A stretch of 64,000 nucleotides of DNA from Lysinibacillus sp. OF-1 (GCF_028356935.1 NZ_CP102798.1:3348001-3412000); one strand, 5' to 3'. Positions 8,404 to 18,180 are shown, numbered from the stretch's first letter. Notes: generated by a model from the sequence alone, not told the origin. Numbers and translations are program-made.

Positions 8404-8574
8404 CTATTGATCTTGCTCAGCATATTCTATTTCAACATACCGATAATATAAATTTCGTAATTCAGATTCTTTAAATAAGCCTAAATGGTTTTTAAATTGA
8501 GGATGAACCATTATCCCATGAGCTCGTAACTCTTTGACAAACCAACCTTTTGAAAATTTATGCACCGACCCCAT
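8404..8574 (-). CDS. DUF2639 (YflJ-like) small protein
   Basis: 56 aa with ATG 8572-8574 and an AAAGGAG ribosome site 2-3 bases upstream. The sequence begins MGSVHKFSKGWFVKELRAHG and continues VHPQFKNHLGLFKESELRNLYYRYVE. The HKFSKGWFVKEL core and the downstream RNLY motif are those of the short YflJ/DUF2639 proteins of Bacillaceae. No membrane segment. Function unknown. It lies 60 bases upstream of the DUF2071 gene on the same strand, separated by the hairpin at 8350-8388. Confidence 0.8.
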   Translation of the reverse strand: MGSVHKFSKGWFVKELRAHGIMVHPQFKNHLGLFKESELRNLYYRYVEIEYAEQDQ

Positions 8575-8636
8575 TCTCCTTTATCTTTATTCATACATAG
8601 AGTATGCGATCGGATTCTGTAGAGTGCCTATATACA

Positions 8637-8670
8637 ATAAAAAACGAGAGAATGAATGTCTCTCGTTTTT
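8637..8670 (-). terminator. Rho-independent terminator of selO
   Basis: AACGAGAG / CTCTCGTT stem with an AATGAATG-type loop and flanking A and T runs, directly after the selO stop at 8673. Confidence 0.85.
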
Positions 8671-8672
8671 AC

Positions 8673-10133
8673 TCATGTGCCACAAAAAGTACGATATGGT
8701 TGATTAGACGGTTCAGGTAATGCAGCATATTCTTGTTGCTCTTTCGTATGGGCATAAGGCTGAGCAAGGACTTTTAATAAATTATTCATAACACGATAGT
8801 CGTCTCGTTCTACAGCTGCTTCTAAAGCTTCTTCTACCCTGTGATTGCGAGGAATAACAGCAGGATTATGTTGACGCATTAATTGTTGTGACATTTCTTT
8901 CGTTTGCTGCTGTCTCGCTAATCGCTCCGTCCATTTTTGATGCCATTCTTGAAACCCTGATGCATTCATTAATGGGGTATCTTCCATTTGCTCAAAGGTT
9001 AAAGCGATAAACGTATTCGTATAATCTGCTTCGTATTGTTGCATAAGCTGGAGAAGCCCTTCAATAAGCTGGACATCTTCTTGCTCTTCATTAAAAATAC
9101 CTAGCTTTGCGCGCATCCCCTTTAACCAATTTTCAACGTAGAAGTGAGGATATTGTTGTAGCGTGTCTTGTGCCAATTGAATAGCTTCTTCTTGATCATC
9201 GTGAATGAAAGGGAGTAACGTCTCAGCTAAGCGTGTTAAATTCCAGCCACCAATGTTGGGCTGATTTCCATAAGCATAACGACCTTGCCGATCAATAGAG
9301 CTAAATACAGTCGCGGGATCATAGGTGTCCATGAAAGCGCAAGGACCATAATCAATGGTTTCACCGCTAATGGTCATATTATCTGTGTTCATGACTCCAT
9401 GAATAAAGCCCACTAACTGCCACTGTGCTATTAAGGATGCCTGCTTCTTCATGACTTCCTTTAGCAAATAAAGATAGCGATTTTGAGTGCCAGTATCAGC
9501 TGAGAAATGACGTTCTAATGCATAGTCAGCCAAGCGTTGGAGCTCTTCATCTGTTCCCCATTGTGCGGCATATTGAAAGGTCCCTACTCGCAAATGACTG
9601 CTGGCAACTCGCGTGACAATTGCTCCTGGTAATTCAGTTTCTCGCATAATCATTTCACCTGTAGCCACTACTGCAAGACTACGTGATGTGGGAATCCCTA
9701 ACGCAAACATCGCCTCACTCATGATGTACTCCCTTAGCATTGGCCCTAACGCAGCTCGTCCATCTCCACCACGAGAATAAGGTGTTCTACCAGAACCTTT
9801 TAGTGCGATATCATACCGTTCCTGTTGAGGTGTTATATGTTCTCCATATAAAAGCGCTCTACCATCACCCAACATATTAAAATGACCAAATTGATGCCCT
9901 GCATAGGCTTGTGCAATTGGTTCGCCACCTTCTGGGATTTTATTGCCAGCTAAGATAGCGACTCCTTCTTCCCTCTGTAAAGCTTGAGCATCTAATCCAA
10001 GTGACACTGCAACAGCTTCATTTAACAGAACTAGCTTTGGTGAACGAACAGGATTTAACGAAATATCGGAATACATAATACTTGGTAGTCGAACATAACT
10101 ATTATCAAAATGCCAGCCAATTGTCTTTTCCAT
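8673..10133 (-). CDS. selO: Protein adenylyltransferase SelO (YdiU/UPF0061)
   Basis: 486 aa, full length for SelO, a pseudokinase-fold enzyme that transfers AMP from ATP to Ser/Thr/Tyr of target proteins (known for the family). Visible motifs: [21 protein letters not shown] at 110-130, with the ATP-contacting Lys112 and the Gly-rich loop; REYIMSEAM with the conserved Glu140; HGVMNTDN with Asp251 as catalytic base; and DYGPCAFMD with Asp261 as metal ligand. The protein ends FCGT, with Cys484 at the position near the C-terminus where other SelO proteins carry selenocysteine or cysteine. It is monocistronic with its own terminator. Targets in this organism are unknown. Confidence 0.95.
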   Translation of the reverse strand: MEKTIGWHFDNSYVRLPSIMYSDISLNPVRSPKLVLLNEAVAVSLGLDAQALQREEGVAILAGNKIPEGGEPIAQAYAGHQFGHFNMLGDGRALLYGEHITPQQERYDIALKGSGRTPYSRGGDGRAALGPMLREYIMSEAMFALGIPTSRSLAVVATGEMIMRETELPGAIVTRVASSHLRVGTFQYAAQWGTDEELQRLADYALERHFSADTGTQNRYLYLLKEVMKKQASLIAQWQLVGFIHGVMNTDNMTISGETIDYGPCAFMDTYDPATVFSSIDRQGRYAYGNQPNIGGWNLTRLAETLLPFIHDDQEEAIQLAQDTLQQYPHFYVENWLKGMRAKLGIFNEEQEDVQLIEGLLQLMQQYEADYTNTFIALTFEQMEDTPLMNASGFQEWHQKWTERLARQQQTKEMSQQLMRQHNPAVIPRNHRVEEALEAAVERDDYRVMNNLLKVLAQPYAHTKEQQEYAALPEPSNQPYRTFCGT

Positions 10134-10216
10134 GTTTTCTCCTTTATTGCCTTTTGATTTATTTTTGCTATTTCAACATTAATCATTCCTAGTCAAATTT
10201 ACCACTAGAAAGCCTA

Positions 10217-10259
10217 CATAAAAATCCACATAACTTTAATGTTATGCGGATTTTTATTT
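10217..10259 (-). terminator. Terminator after ysnB
   Basis: AAAATCC(A/G)CATAAC / GTTATG(C/T)GGATTTT, a 14-bp near-perfect stem with loop TTTAAT, flanked by A on one side and T on the other. It ends the rph-rdgB-ysnB unit on the minus strand. Confidence 0.8.
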
Positions 10260-10263
10260 TATG

Positions 10264-10767
10264 TTAATTTCGTTGAAAAATATGAGTCGCAATACTTTGA
10301 TGATCATCTGTCAAGCAAGCGACTTTAAAAGAGGTTGCAGTGATTTCCACAACCGCAAAGCTTTTCTCTTTACGACCACGTGGTTTTAATAAGCTTCCAG
10401 GATTTAAAAATAAAATATCATCAATCATTTCGGCACCAAGGATATGAGAGTGACCAAAGCATACGATTTGTGCGTCCACCTCTTTGGCCCGATAGGTTAA
10501 TGATAAGATGGAATTTTTCACATTGAATAAATGGCCATGCGTCACAAAAATTTTAACATCATTGACTGTGAAAATTTCCTCTTCGGGGAAAGCTGTTTCA
10601 CGATCACAGTTTCCTCTTACTTTTTTCACGCCTTTTAATGCCTCATGTGAGAAAGGAAGTTCACTATCTCCACAATGAATGACAACATCTATTTCAGGAT
10701 AAAAACCTTTAACCTTTTCGATGACATGGCTATCACCATGTGTATCGCTCATAACAAGTATTTTCAT
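10264..10767 (-). CDS. ysnB: Calcineurin-like phosphodiesterase, YfcE/YsnB type
   Basis: 167 aa. All metal-site motifs of the YfcE/MJ0936 phosphodiesterases are present: MSDTHGD near the N-terminus, IHCGDSE, VRGNCD, VTHGH and FGHSH. Family members hydrolyse phosphodiesters in vitro; the physiological substrate is not settled. ATG 10765-10767 was chosen over a GTG three codons upstream because AGAGGTGAT is correctly spaced for it. It is the last gene of rph-rdgB-ysnB, 12 bases after rdgB, the same order as in B. subtilis. Confidence 0.92.
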   Translation of the reverse strand: MKILVMSDTHGDSHVIEKVKGFYPEIDVVIHCGDSELPFSHEALKGVKKVRGNCDRETAFPEEEIFTVNDVKIFVTHGHLFNVKNSILSLTYRAKEVDAQIVCFGHSHILGAEMIDDILFLNPGSLLKPRGRKEKSFAVVEITATSFKVACLTDDHQSIATHIFQRN

Positions 10768-10779
10768 GGATATCACCTC

Positions 10780-11373
10780 TTATTTTATAAGATTCGGTAA
10801 TTGTTCCTTTAACTTGCGAATGGCATTGCCACGGTGAGAAATAGAGCCTTTTTCCTCTGGTGAAAGCTCAGCCATCATACGATTTAAGCTTGGTACGAAA
10901 AAGATTGGATCATAGCCAAATCCATTCGTTCCACGTTTTTCATGTGCAATAACCCCTTCACATGTGCCGAATACCGTTGTCGTTACAAAATCAGGTCCTG
11001 CAATTGCAATGCAGCAGCAAAAACGGGCAGTACGTTTGTCATCTTCGACACCATGTAAATTAGCTAACAATTTTACCATGTTTGCTTCGTCGTCATGATC
11101 GCCAGCATAGCGGGCAGAATACACGCCTGGCTCACCATTTAATGCATCCACTGCTAAGCCACTATCATCTGCAATCACAATTGTGCCAAGTTCCTTCGCC
11201 AACGCTTCTGCTTTTAAGATTGCATTTTCTTCAAATGTTGTACCAGTTTCTTCTATTTCCATTTCTGGTGCTACTTCAAACATTGTCACTACTTCATAAC
11301 CTAGTGGACCAAATAATGCTTCAAAATCTTTTGCTTTTCCTTTATTTTTTGTGGCGATGACTACTTGTTTCAT
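10780..11373 (-). CDS. rdgB: XTP/dITP diphosphatase (HAM1/RdgB)
   Basis: 197 aa, typical length. It removes non-canonical purine nucleotides (XTP, dITP) from the pool by hydrolysis to the monophosphate. Motifs: VIATKNKGKAK at 4-14 for phosphate binding, EEN 48-50, DDSGL at 69-73 with the catalytic Asp, and GTNGFGYDPIF near 155 for base recognition, followed by SHRGNA. It sits 2 bases downstream of rph and 12 bases upstream of ysnB, so the three are one transcript and probably translationally coupled. Confidence 0.97.
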   Translation of the reverse strand: MKQVVIATKNKGKAKDFEALFGPLGYEVVTMFEVAPEMEIEETGTTFEENAILKAEALAKELGTIVIADDSGLAVDALNGEPGVYSARYAGDHDDEANMVKLLANLHGVEDDKRTARFCCCIAIAGPDFVTTTVFGTCEGVIAHEKRGTNGFGYDPIFFVPSLNRMMAELSPEEKGSISHRGNAIRKLKEQLPNLIK

Positions 11374-11375
11374 AA

Positions 11376-12125
11376 TTATTGATTCCCTCCGACTTTGTTG
11401 GCCAGTTCACCAAGCGTTGTTTTTTGAAGATTTACTAATTGCTGAATGCCTTTTTCACCCAATGCTAACAATTCATTCAGTTCTTCACGAGAAAAGGTAG
11501 CTTCCTCACCTGTACCCTGTATTTCAACAAATCGCCCTGTGCCTGTCATCACAATATTCATATCAACAGCAGCAGCCACATCTTCTACATAATTTAAATC
11601 AAGAATGGCACCTTGTTCTTCTACAATGCCAACACTTGTTGCCGCTAAAAAGTCTGTTACTGGGAACTTCTCAAATGGCTTTTCTTCAGCAAACTTAGCA
11701 ATTGCCTGTGTCATTGCAACAAATGCTCCTGTAATAGATGCTGTACGAGTGCCACCATCAGCTTGAATAACATCACAGTCAATCCATACAGTGCGTTCTC
11801 CAAGGGCTTCTAAATCGACAACAGCACGTAATGCACGCCCAATTAAGCGTTGAATTTCCATCGTACGGCCATTGACTTTTCCTCGTGAGGATTCACGTGG
11901 TGTACGTTGAGCGGTTGCACGAGGAAGCATTGAGTACTCGGCTGTGATCCATCCTTTCCCTTGGCCACGTAAAAAGCCAGGTACTTTGTCTTCAATTGTT
12001 GCTGTGCAAATTACTTTTGTATTACCTACTTGAATTAATACCGAGCCTTCTGGGTGTAATAGATACTCTGTATCCATTTTTACAGGTCGTAGCCCGTCTG
12101 CATTTCTTCCATCAAATCTTGTCAT
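11376..12125 (-). CDS. rph: Ribonuclease PH
   Basis: 249 aa from ATG 12123-12125 (MTRFDGR), with AGGAGG about 10 bases upstream. An in-frame start 12 codons earlier lacks a site and would give an atypical N-terminus. It is a phosphate-dependent 3'-5' exoribonuclease that trims tRNA and rRNA 3' ends. Family motifs: [22 protein letters not shown] (phosphate-binding Arg), [18 protein letters not shown], and AAVDMN near 185. First gene of the rph-rdgB-ysnB unit, downstream of the murI terminator. Confidence 0.97.
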   Translation of the reverse strand: MTRFDGRNADGLRPVKMDTEYLLHPEGSVLIQVGNTKVICTATIEDKVPGFLRGQGKGWITAEYSMLPRATAQRTPRESSRGKVNGRTMEIQRLIGRALRAVVDLEALGERTVWIDCDVIQADGGTRTASITGAFVAMTQAIAKFAEEKPFEKFPVTDFLAATSVGIVEEQGAILDLNYVEDVAAAVDMNIVMTGTGRFVEIQGTGEEATFSREELNELLALGEKGIQQLVNLQKTTLGELANKVGGNQ

Positions 12126-12221
12126 ATCATTCGTTCCTCCTAAAAACTTTCGCGCCCTCATCTTATCACAATTTGTGCCATCAAAAAAGTACTCAGACGT
12201 TTATGTACATAGCTAAAAAAA

Positions 12222-12262
12222 CGGCAAAAATCAGCCTAGCCTGTTGCTAAGCTGATTTTTTA
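12222..12262 (-). terminator. Rho-independent terminator of murI
   Basis: AAAATCAGC-TTAGC / GCTAGGCTGATTTT stem with T runs, overlapping the last bases of murI. It separates murI-ysmB from rph. Confidence 0.8.
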
Positions 12263-13057
12263 TTTTAATGTCATACGTTTTATGTCAAGAGTACCTTGCT
12301 CCAGCCAATTCTCAGCGATTGAACGGAAAATTGGAACAGAACCAGATGCAAAAAATTTATGGGCAGGCACCGCATCAGCATTTGCTAAAGTGCCGTTATA
12401 CGCTAACATTTCTTGAACATCTTTTGCTGTTTCCTCCGCAGAAGATAACACATTCACATCTCCTCCGACAACAGCTTCAATTTGTTTTTGTAAAATAGGG
12501 TAATGTGTACACCCTAAAATAACCGTATCAAATTGTCGATTTTTCAACGGCTTTAAGCCTTCAGCTATTAACTTATTTGCAAAGTCACCTTTGTATTCGC
12601 CACTTTCTACAAGTGGTACGAATGTTGGACATGCTAGTGGGATAATATGTGTTGACGTATTAAGTGATAATAAGGCTTCTTCATACGCCCCACTTTTAAT
12701 TGTTCCTTCTGTTGCAAGCACAACGACTTCATGTCGCTTCGTCTTTTTTACAGCTGCACGTGCGCCAGCATTAATAACGCCTAGTACCGGAAAAGGCATA
12801 TTTCTTTGTAAACTTTCGAGTGCTACTGCAGTCGCTGTATTACAAGCAATAACGAGCATCTTAATATTCATTTTTTCGAGTGCTTTTGCCATTTGCCAAG
12901 TGAAATTCCGTACTTCCTGACGACTTCTTGGACCATACGGACATCTTGCTGTATCGCCAATATAATAGATCGTTTCGTTTGGCAATCGCTTCATGATTTC
13001 TTTTGCTACGGTTAAACCGCCTACTCCTGAGTCAATAACGCCTATCGGGGCATTCAT
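12260..13057 (-). CDS. murI: Glutamate racemase
   Basis: 265 aa. It interconverts L- and D-glutamate for peptidoglycan. IDSGVGG at 8-14, the first catalytic cysteine in ACNTA (Cys72) and the second in GCTHYP (Cys183) are all intact, as is GDTARCPYG at 34-42. In B. subtilis the ortholog racE is the essential copy and sits in the same neighbourhood (ysmB-racE-rph). Its start lies 10 bases after the ysmB stop, so the two are cotranscribed. Confidence 0.97.
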   Translation of the reverse strand: MNAPIGVIDSGVGGLTVAKEIMKRLPNETIYYIGDTARCPYGPRSRQEVRNFTWQMAKALEKMNIKMLVIACNTATAVALESLQRNMPFPVLGVINAGARAAVKKTKRHEVVVLATEGTIKSGAYEEALLSLNTSTHIIPLACPTFVPLVESGEYKGDFANKLIAEGLKPLKNRQFDTVILGCTHYPILQKQIEAVVGGDVNVLSSAEETAKDVQEMLAYNGTLANADAVPAHKFFASGSVPIFRSIAENWLEQGTLDIKRMTLK

Positions 13058-13067
13058 ACTTTCCGCC

Positions 13068-13520
13068 TCAATCCTGTTTCATGTGTACATGTAGTTTTTC
13101 TAAATAGCTTGATAATTGCGCGACTTCTTGTTCATTAAAACCAACAAGCATCTCCTGCAAGTATTGCTGCCTTTTTTCAATAACTTCTTGAATAATACGT
13201 TCGCCCTTTTCGAGAAGATGAACGACAACAACACGGCGATCATTTTCATCACGCACACGCTTGACTAATTCATTTTTCTCCATTCGATCCACTAAATCTG
13301 TTGTTGTGCTAAAGGCTAAATATAAACGGTTTGATAATTCGCCAATTGTAATATCACCAAGCTCTTCTAACCACTGTAATGCAACAAATTGTGGCGGCGT
13401 TATCGCATAGTCGGAAACAATTTCTCTTCCCTTTTGCTTCACGATGGCCGCTATATAGCGTAATTCCTTTTCAACCGTTGCAACGGTTTCAGGTGAGTGC
13501 TTTGTTACTTCATCCGACAT
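13068..13520 (-). CDS. ysmB: MarR-family transcriptional regulator
   Basis: 150 aa winged-helix protein. It has an N-terminal dimerisation helix, a helix-turn-helix around 60-85 (TIGELSNRLYLAFSTTTDLVDRMEKNELV) and a wing with the RDENDRRVVVVHL signature at 91-103. The place between gerE and murI matches B. subtilis ysmB. The ligand and targets are unknown. Cotranscription with murI is likely from the 10-base spacing. Confidence 0.92.
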   Translation of the reverse strand: MSDEVTKHSPETVATVEKELRYIAAIVKQKGREIVSDYAITPPQFVALQWLEELGDITIGELSNRLYLAFSTTTDLVDRMEKNELVKRVRDENDRRVVVVHLLEKGERIIQEVIEKRQQYLQEMLVGFNEQEVAQLSSYLEKLHVHMKQD

Positions 13521-13594
13521 ATAACTATTTCACTCCTAAAAATACGTTGAATAGTTCTATTTTGTCGTTTTTTTCACGAAATAGCAAGTGTCCA

Positions 13595-13816
13595 TTAGTC
13601 TAATTTAAATTCTTCCAAGCGTAACAGCTCAATTAACGCCTGAGATCGATTCGTTACACCTAGCTTTTGAATTGTATTGGAAATGTGATTCCGCACTGTT
13701 TTTTCACTAATACCAAGCTGCTCTGCAATATCTCTCGTTGTTTTTTCAGCTAATAAAAGCGCAAATATTTCACGTTCTCGGTTTGTTAAAAGAGAACGAT
13801 GATGAGAGCCATTCAT
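13595..13816 (-). CDS. gerE: Spore coat transcription regulator GerE
   Basis: 73 aa, nearly the length of B. subtilis GerE, consisting only of a LuxR-type helix-turn-helix (LTNREREIFALLLAEKTT, DIAEQLGISEKTVRNHISNT). GerE acts late in the mother cell, activating and repressing SigK-dependent coat genes. Its presence is direct evidence that the organism sporulates. It stands alone between ysmA and ysmB; I could not identify a convincing SigK promoter by eye. Confidence 0.95.
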   Translation of the reverse strand: MNGSHHRSLLTNREREIFALLLAEKTTRDIAEQLGISEKTVRNHISNTIQKLGVTNRSQALIELLRLEEFKLD

Positions 13817-14003
13817 TCAGTTACACCCTCCTCCCCCGCACGTATTGTAACTTATGTTAAGGGGCTGGAAGCGGTGACGGCTATTTGCATGATTATTCCA
13901 TGTTTCCTTAAAAATTTCGAAAATTACATCGATACATTCATAAATTTTATGTAAAATGCAATTCCTACTTTTTCAATAAACTTTCATATAATTACACTAT
14001 AAA

Positions 14004-14468
14004 CTAATGAGGAAGAATAGCCAATTGAATGAATTTCGTCCTATCTTCCTCAGAAATCGGCACACTCTTGCCTGTTCGAGGATCCATTTGCACAATTGTT
14101 CCACGACCAGTGAAGCAAATTTCATTCTTTTGATTTTTAGCAAGATAATGAATGTCCAGTGATGAATTTCCAACTTTCGCGATCTTTGTGTAAATTCGGA
14201 GAACATCATCAAAGAAGACCTGCTTCACATAATCACATTGTAAATCGGCGACTATCGGTATAGCCTCCACATCCTCATTAACTGCTGAAGGCATTAAAAT
14301 ACCTAAATGATGGAAATAATCAATTCTTGCTTGCTCAAAATATGTAAAGCTAACGGTATTGTTCATATGACCAAACATGTCTGTCTCTGAAAAACGTACA
14401 CGTACCTCACTATAAAAGGAAAAATCCTTTTCCCACTCTTGAAAATCTTCAATATAGTTTGCTTTCAT
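14004..14468 (-). CDS. ysmA: Acyl-CoA thioesterase, 4HBT hotdog fold
   Basis: 154 aa single hotdog domain. The signature VRFSETDMFGHMNNTVSFTYFEQAR at about 25-49 carries the Asp-x-x-x-His-x-Asn pattern of 4-hydroxybenzoyl-CoA-type thioesterases. The substrate is not predictable. Its position between sdhB and gerE is that of B. subtilis ysmA. Confidence 0.9.
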   Translation of the reverse strand: MKANYIEDFQEWEKDFSFYSEVRVRFSETDMFGHMNNTVSFTYFEQARIDYFHHLGILMPSAVNEDVEAIPIVADLQCDYVKQVFFDDVLRIYTKIAKVGNSSLDIHYLAKNQKNEICFTGRGTIVQMDPRTGKSVPISEEDRTKFIQLAILPH

Positions 14469-14636
14469 GTTACACCATCCCCTGTTATGTATTTGCCTGT
14501 TTTAATTATAATGACGGCAAATGAAATGAATACATATTCATTATAAAAGAAAATACTATATTATCATAGAAAAAACCGCAATTTACGCCTTTTATCACAA
14601 ATATTCCTTCTGTTTATATCATATGCAACTTCAAAT

Positions 14637-14671
14637 AAAAAAACTCCCTCACACAAAGTGTAAGAGAGTTT
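14637..14671 (-). terminator. Rho-independent terminator of the sdh operon
   Basis: AAACTCTCTTACAC / GTGTGAGGGAGTTT stem with a short loop followed by a long T run on the minus strand, 23 bases after the sdhB stop. Confidence 0.88.
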
Positions 14672-14693
14672 GGGCATTTAGCTTGTCCGTATA

Positions 14694-15473
14694 TTAATCT
14701 ACGTAGTGATCAGAACCGAAGAAGTTACGGAACATTTGCACTGTAGTTGCACGGTTTAGTGAAGCGATAGATGTTGTTAAAGGAATACCTTTTGGACATG
14801 CAGCTACACAGTTTTGAGAGTTACCACAGTTCGCAAGGCCACCATCACCCATAATAGCATTTAAACGTTCATCTTTAACCATTGCACCAGTTGGGTGAGT
14901 GTTGAAAAGACGTACTTGTGATAATGGAGCTGGTCCGATGAATGAAGCTTTTTCAGACACGTTTGGACATGCTTCCATACATACACCACAAGTCATACAT
15001 TTAGATAATTCATAAGCCCATTGACGTTTACCTTCTGGCATACGTGGACCTTCACCTAAATCATAAGTACCATCAATTGGTACCCAAGCTTTCACTTTTT
15101 TAAGTGCATTGAACATACGTTCACGGTCAACTTGTAGGTCACGAATAACAGGGAATGTCTTCATTGGCTCAAGCTTAATTGGCTCAGTCAATTGATCAAC
15201 AAGTGTTGAACATGATTGACGTGGACGGCCATTGATGACCATTGAACATGCACCACAAACTTCTTCTAAACAGTTCATATCCCATGATACTGGCGATGTG
15301 TTTACACCATCCTCAGTAACAGGATTTTTTTGAATTTCCATTAAAATTGAGATTACGTTCATACCATGACGGTAAGGCACTTGGAATTTTTGCCAGTAGC
15401 TATTGCCGCCTTGTGTATCTTGACGTAAGATTTCCACTTTGACCATTCTTCCAGTATTAGCTGCGATTTGCAT
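14694..15473 (-). CDS. sdhB: Succinate dehydrogenase iron-sulfur subunit
   Basis: 259 aa. Passes electrons from the SdhA flavin to menaquinone through three clusters. The 2Fe-2S ligands are in CLEEVCGACS and the later RQSC. The two C-terminal clusters use CMTCGVCMEACP and CGNSQNCVAACPKG. Last gene of sdhCAB, 5 bases after sdhA. It acts at the inner face of the cytoplasmic membrane as part of the citric acid cycle and respiratory chain. Confidence 0.97.
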   Translation of the reverse strand: MQIAANTGRMVKVEILRQDTQGGNSYWQKFQVPYRHGMNVISILMEIQKNPVTEDGVNTSPVSWDMNCLEEVCGACSMVINGRPRQSCSTLVDQLTEPIKLEPMKTFPVIRDLQVDRERMFNALKKVKAWVPIDGTYDLGEGPRMPEGKRQWAYELSKCMTCGVCMEACPNVSEKASFIGPAPLSQVRLFNTHPTGAMVKDERLNAIMGDGGLANCGNSQNCVAACPKGIPLTTSIASLNRATTVQMFRNFFGSDHYVD

Positions 15474-15478
15474 AACTT

Positions 15479-17233
15479 TTAGTCTCCTTTCGCAGAGTAG
15501 TCACGTTTACGTGGTGGGATTAAAGAAACGTCGACTTCTTGGTACGTGATGATTGGATTACCAGTAGTTGGGTCAAACTTCGCCATTGTTGTTTTTAAGA
15601 ACTGCTCGTCATCACGGTTAGGGAAATCAGGTTTATAGTGTGCACCACGAGATTCATTACGTAATAGTGCACCTTTTGTCATTACTTTTGCAAGCACTAA
15701 CATATTTTTAAGTTGACGCGTAAAGTGCGCGCCTTGATTACTCCATTTTTGCGTATCGTTAATGTTGATGTTATTCCAACGCTCAGTAAGCTCATCAAGT
15801 TTTTTCAATGTATCTTCAAGCTGATCATTGTAACGTACTACAGTCATTGTAGCAGTCATCATTTCACCAAGCTCTTTATGCAGTAAGTAAGCGTTTTCTG
15901 TGCCTTCCATTTTCATGATAGCATCCCATTTCGCTTGCTCCTCTTTGACACGAGCATCGTAAATCTCTTGTGGAAGATCTTCTGCATGCTTTTTAAGGTG
16001 TTTTACATAATCTACTGCGTTTGGTCCTGCAACCATACCACCGTAGATAGCAGATAATAATGAGTTCGCACCAAGACGGTTTGCACCATGTTGAGAGTAA
16101 TCACATTCACCTGCTGCAAATAGACCAGGAATTTCAGTCATTTGGTTGTAATCAACCCATAATCCACCCATTGAATAGTGAACTGCTGGGAAAATTTTCA
16201 TTGGTAATTTACGTGGATCATCCCCTACGAATTTTTCGTAGATTTCGATGATACCACCAAGTTTAACGTCCAATTCATGTGGATCTTTATGAGAAAGATC
16301 TAGGTATACCATGTTCTCGCCATTAATACCAAGTTTTTGGTTTACACAGACATCAAAAATTTCACGTGTTGCAATATCACGTGGTACTAAGTTACCATAA
16401 GCTGGGTACTTTTCTTCTAAGAAGTACCAAGGTTTACCGTCTTTATAAGTCCAAATACGACCACCTTCACCACGAGCTGATTCTGACATTAGACGGTTTT
16501 TGTCATCTCCAGGAATCGCTGTTGGGTGAATTTGAATGAATTCACCATTCGCATATGAAGCACCTTGTTGATAAACGATAGAAGCAGCAGAACCTGTGTT
16601 AATAACAGAGTTTGTTGTTTTACCGAAGATAATACCAGGGCCACCAGTCGCCATAATAACAGCGTCTGCACGGAATGATTTAATTTCTTCTGTACGCATA
16701 TCTTGCGCTACGATACCACGGCAAACGCCGTCATCATCGATGATAACACCAAGGAATTCCCAGTGTTCATATTTATTTACTAAACCAGCTACTTCATGAG
16801 AACGAACTTGCTCATCTAGCGCATATAGTAATTGTTGACCAGTTGTTGCACCAGAGAAAGCTGTACGGTGCATTAAAGTACCGCCAAAACGACGGAAATC
16901 TAAAAGTCCTTCTGGTGTACGGTTGAACATAACACCCATACGGTCCATTAAGTGGATAATGCCAGGTGCTGCGTCACACATACCTTTTACTGGTGGTTGG
17001 TTCGCTAAGAAGTCCCCACCATATACAGTATCATCAAAGTGAATCCATGGAGAATCCCCTTCACCTTTTGTATTTACCGCACCATTAATTCCGCCTTGCG
17101 CACAAACAGAGTGTGAGCGTTTTACAGGAACTAATGAGAATAAATCAACTTCAGTACCAACTTCAGCTGCTTTAATCGTTGCCATCAGACCGGCAAGACC
17201 ACCGCCGACAACAATTATTTTGCTTTTCGCCAT
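15479..17233 (-). CDS. sdhA: Succinate dehydrogenase flavoprotein subunit
   Basis: 584 aa, close to the B. subtilis enzyme. N-terminal FAD-binding GGGLAGLMATIKAAE at 9-23. The SHSVCAQGGING segment holds the His that covalently binds FAD in the family. Substrate-site motifs HPTA (about 237) and the HYSMGG and SRGAHYKPDFPNRDD stretches near the C-terminus are present. It oxidises succinate to fumarate. Middle gene of sdhCAB. Confidence 0.97.
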   Translation of the reverse strand: MAKSKIIVVGGGLAGLMATIKAAEVGTEVDLFSLVPVKRSHSVCAQGGINGAVNTKGEGDSPWIHFDDTVYGGDFLANQPPVKGMCDAAPGIIHLMDRMGVMFNRTPEGLLDFRRFGGTLMHRTAFSGATTGQQLLYALDEQVRSHEVAGLVNKYEHWEFLGVIIDDDGVCRGIVAQDMRTEEIKSFRADAVIMATGGPGIIFGKTTNSVINTGSAASIVYQQGASYANGEFIQIHPTAIPGDDKNRLMSESARGEGGRIWTYKDGKPWYFLEEKYPAYGNLVPRDIATREIFDVCVNQKLGINGENMVYLDLSHKDPHELDVKLGGIIEIYEKFVGDDPRKLPMKIFPAVHYSMGGLWVDYNQMTEIPGLFAAGECDYSQHGANRLGANSLLSAIYGGMVAGPNAVDYVKHLKKHAEDLPQEIYDARVKEEQAKWDAIMKMEGTENAYLLHKELGEMMTATMTVVRYNDQLEDTLKKLDELTERWNNININDTQKWSNQGAHFTRQLKNMLVLAKVMTKGALLRNESRGAHYKPDFPNRDDEQFLKTTMAKFDPTTGNPIITYQEVDVSLIPPRKRDYSAKGD

Positions 17234-17299
17234 GATTATTTCTCACTCCTCTTAAAAAATTGCAATGATTGCTGTTACTCTATCGTAGCTTCTATTGAA

Positions 17300-17908
17300 T
17301 TATACGAAAGCTAAAATAGCAGCCACACCAACTACACTTAGAATTACGAAAATAATGTTTGTTACGTAAGTAGCAATCTTTTGAGACTGAGGAGATTGTG
17401 TAATACCCCAGCTTACTAGGAATGCCCATAAACCGTTAGATAAGTGGAAAGTTGCTGATAAAATACCAACAATGTAGAATCCAAGCATGAATGGATTAGC
17501 AACGATATTCGCCATCATGTCGTAATCAACGTGTGTGCCAAGTGCTTTTTGAATACGAGTTTGGAAAATATGCCATGCAATGAAAATCACTAGGAATACA
17601 CCAGTGAAACGTTGTAAAGAGAACATCCAGTTACGGTATGTGCTGAAACGTCCTGTGTTTGGTGTAGCAGTGAATGCAATGTAGACACCATAGAATGCGT
17701 GGAACATTAATGGAATATAGATGACAATCCATTCAACTAGGATAAGGAATGGAATCTTTTCCATTACTGCGGTAGCATCGTTGTAACTTTCTGCCCCGCC
17801 TGTTGCTGTAAAGTTAATGAACAGGTGCATCGTTAAAAACAGACCTACTGGAATGATACCAAGTAGAGAATGTAAGCGACGCCATAAAAACTCTCGATCT
17901 TTCGACAA
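17300..17908 (-). CDS. sdhC: Succinate dehydrogenase cytochrome b558 subunit
   Basis: 202 aa integral membrane protein with five hydrophobic segments, the single-chain diheme anchor type of Bacillus. Candidate heme histidines are seen in RRLHSLLG, TMHLFINF, MFHAFYG, AWHIFQT and TFHLSNG. It anchors SdhAB and delivers electrons to menaquinone. First gene of the operon, 66 bases before sdhA, with a good promoter about 95 bases upstream of its start. Confidence 0.95.
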   Translation of the reverse strand: MSKDREFLWRRLHSLLGIIPVGLFLTMHLFINFTATGGAESYNDATAVMEKIPFLILVEWIVIYIPLMFHAFYGVYIAFTATPNTGRFSTYRNWMFSLQRFTGVFLVIFIAWHIFQTRIQKALGTHVDYDMMANIVANPFMLGFYIVGILSATFHLSNGLWAFLVSWGITQSPQSQKIATYVTNIIFVILSVVGVAAILAFV

Positions 17909-18003
17909 GACTGTTACCCCCCTTAGTACTTAAAATAGCACAACAAAAGAAGTCATCATTTTGTAAATGATACTTCATTGACTGTGTATTTCATCATGGT
18001 ACA

Positions 18004-18032
18004 ATATTATGACATGTTTATTGTACTCTCAA
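18004..18032 (-). promoter_or_regulatory. SigA promoter of sdhCAB
   Basis: Minus-strand TTGAGA (18027-18032), 17 bases, TAATAT (18004-18009), roughly 95 bases upstream of the sdhC start. The leader between them is long enough for extra control, but I see no clear operator. Confidence 0.6.
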
Positions 18033-18180
18033 GAGCTACGAGCGTCAAGGCAACTCGGAGTTTTTCATAGAGCTTATTAAAGAACTAATCTAGTACATGA
18101 TGCGTTGTTTTTTCTCGAAAAATCTATCATTACTTTATTACTGTTGAATTTTAAGAAAATTCTAAGAAAGAAGGATAACA

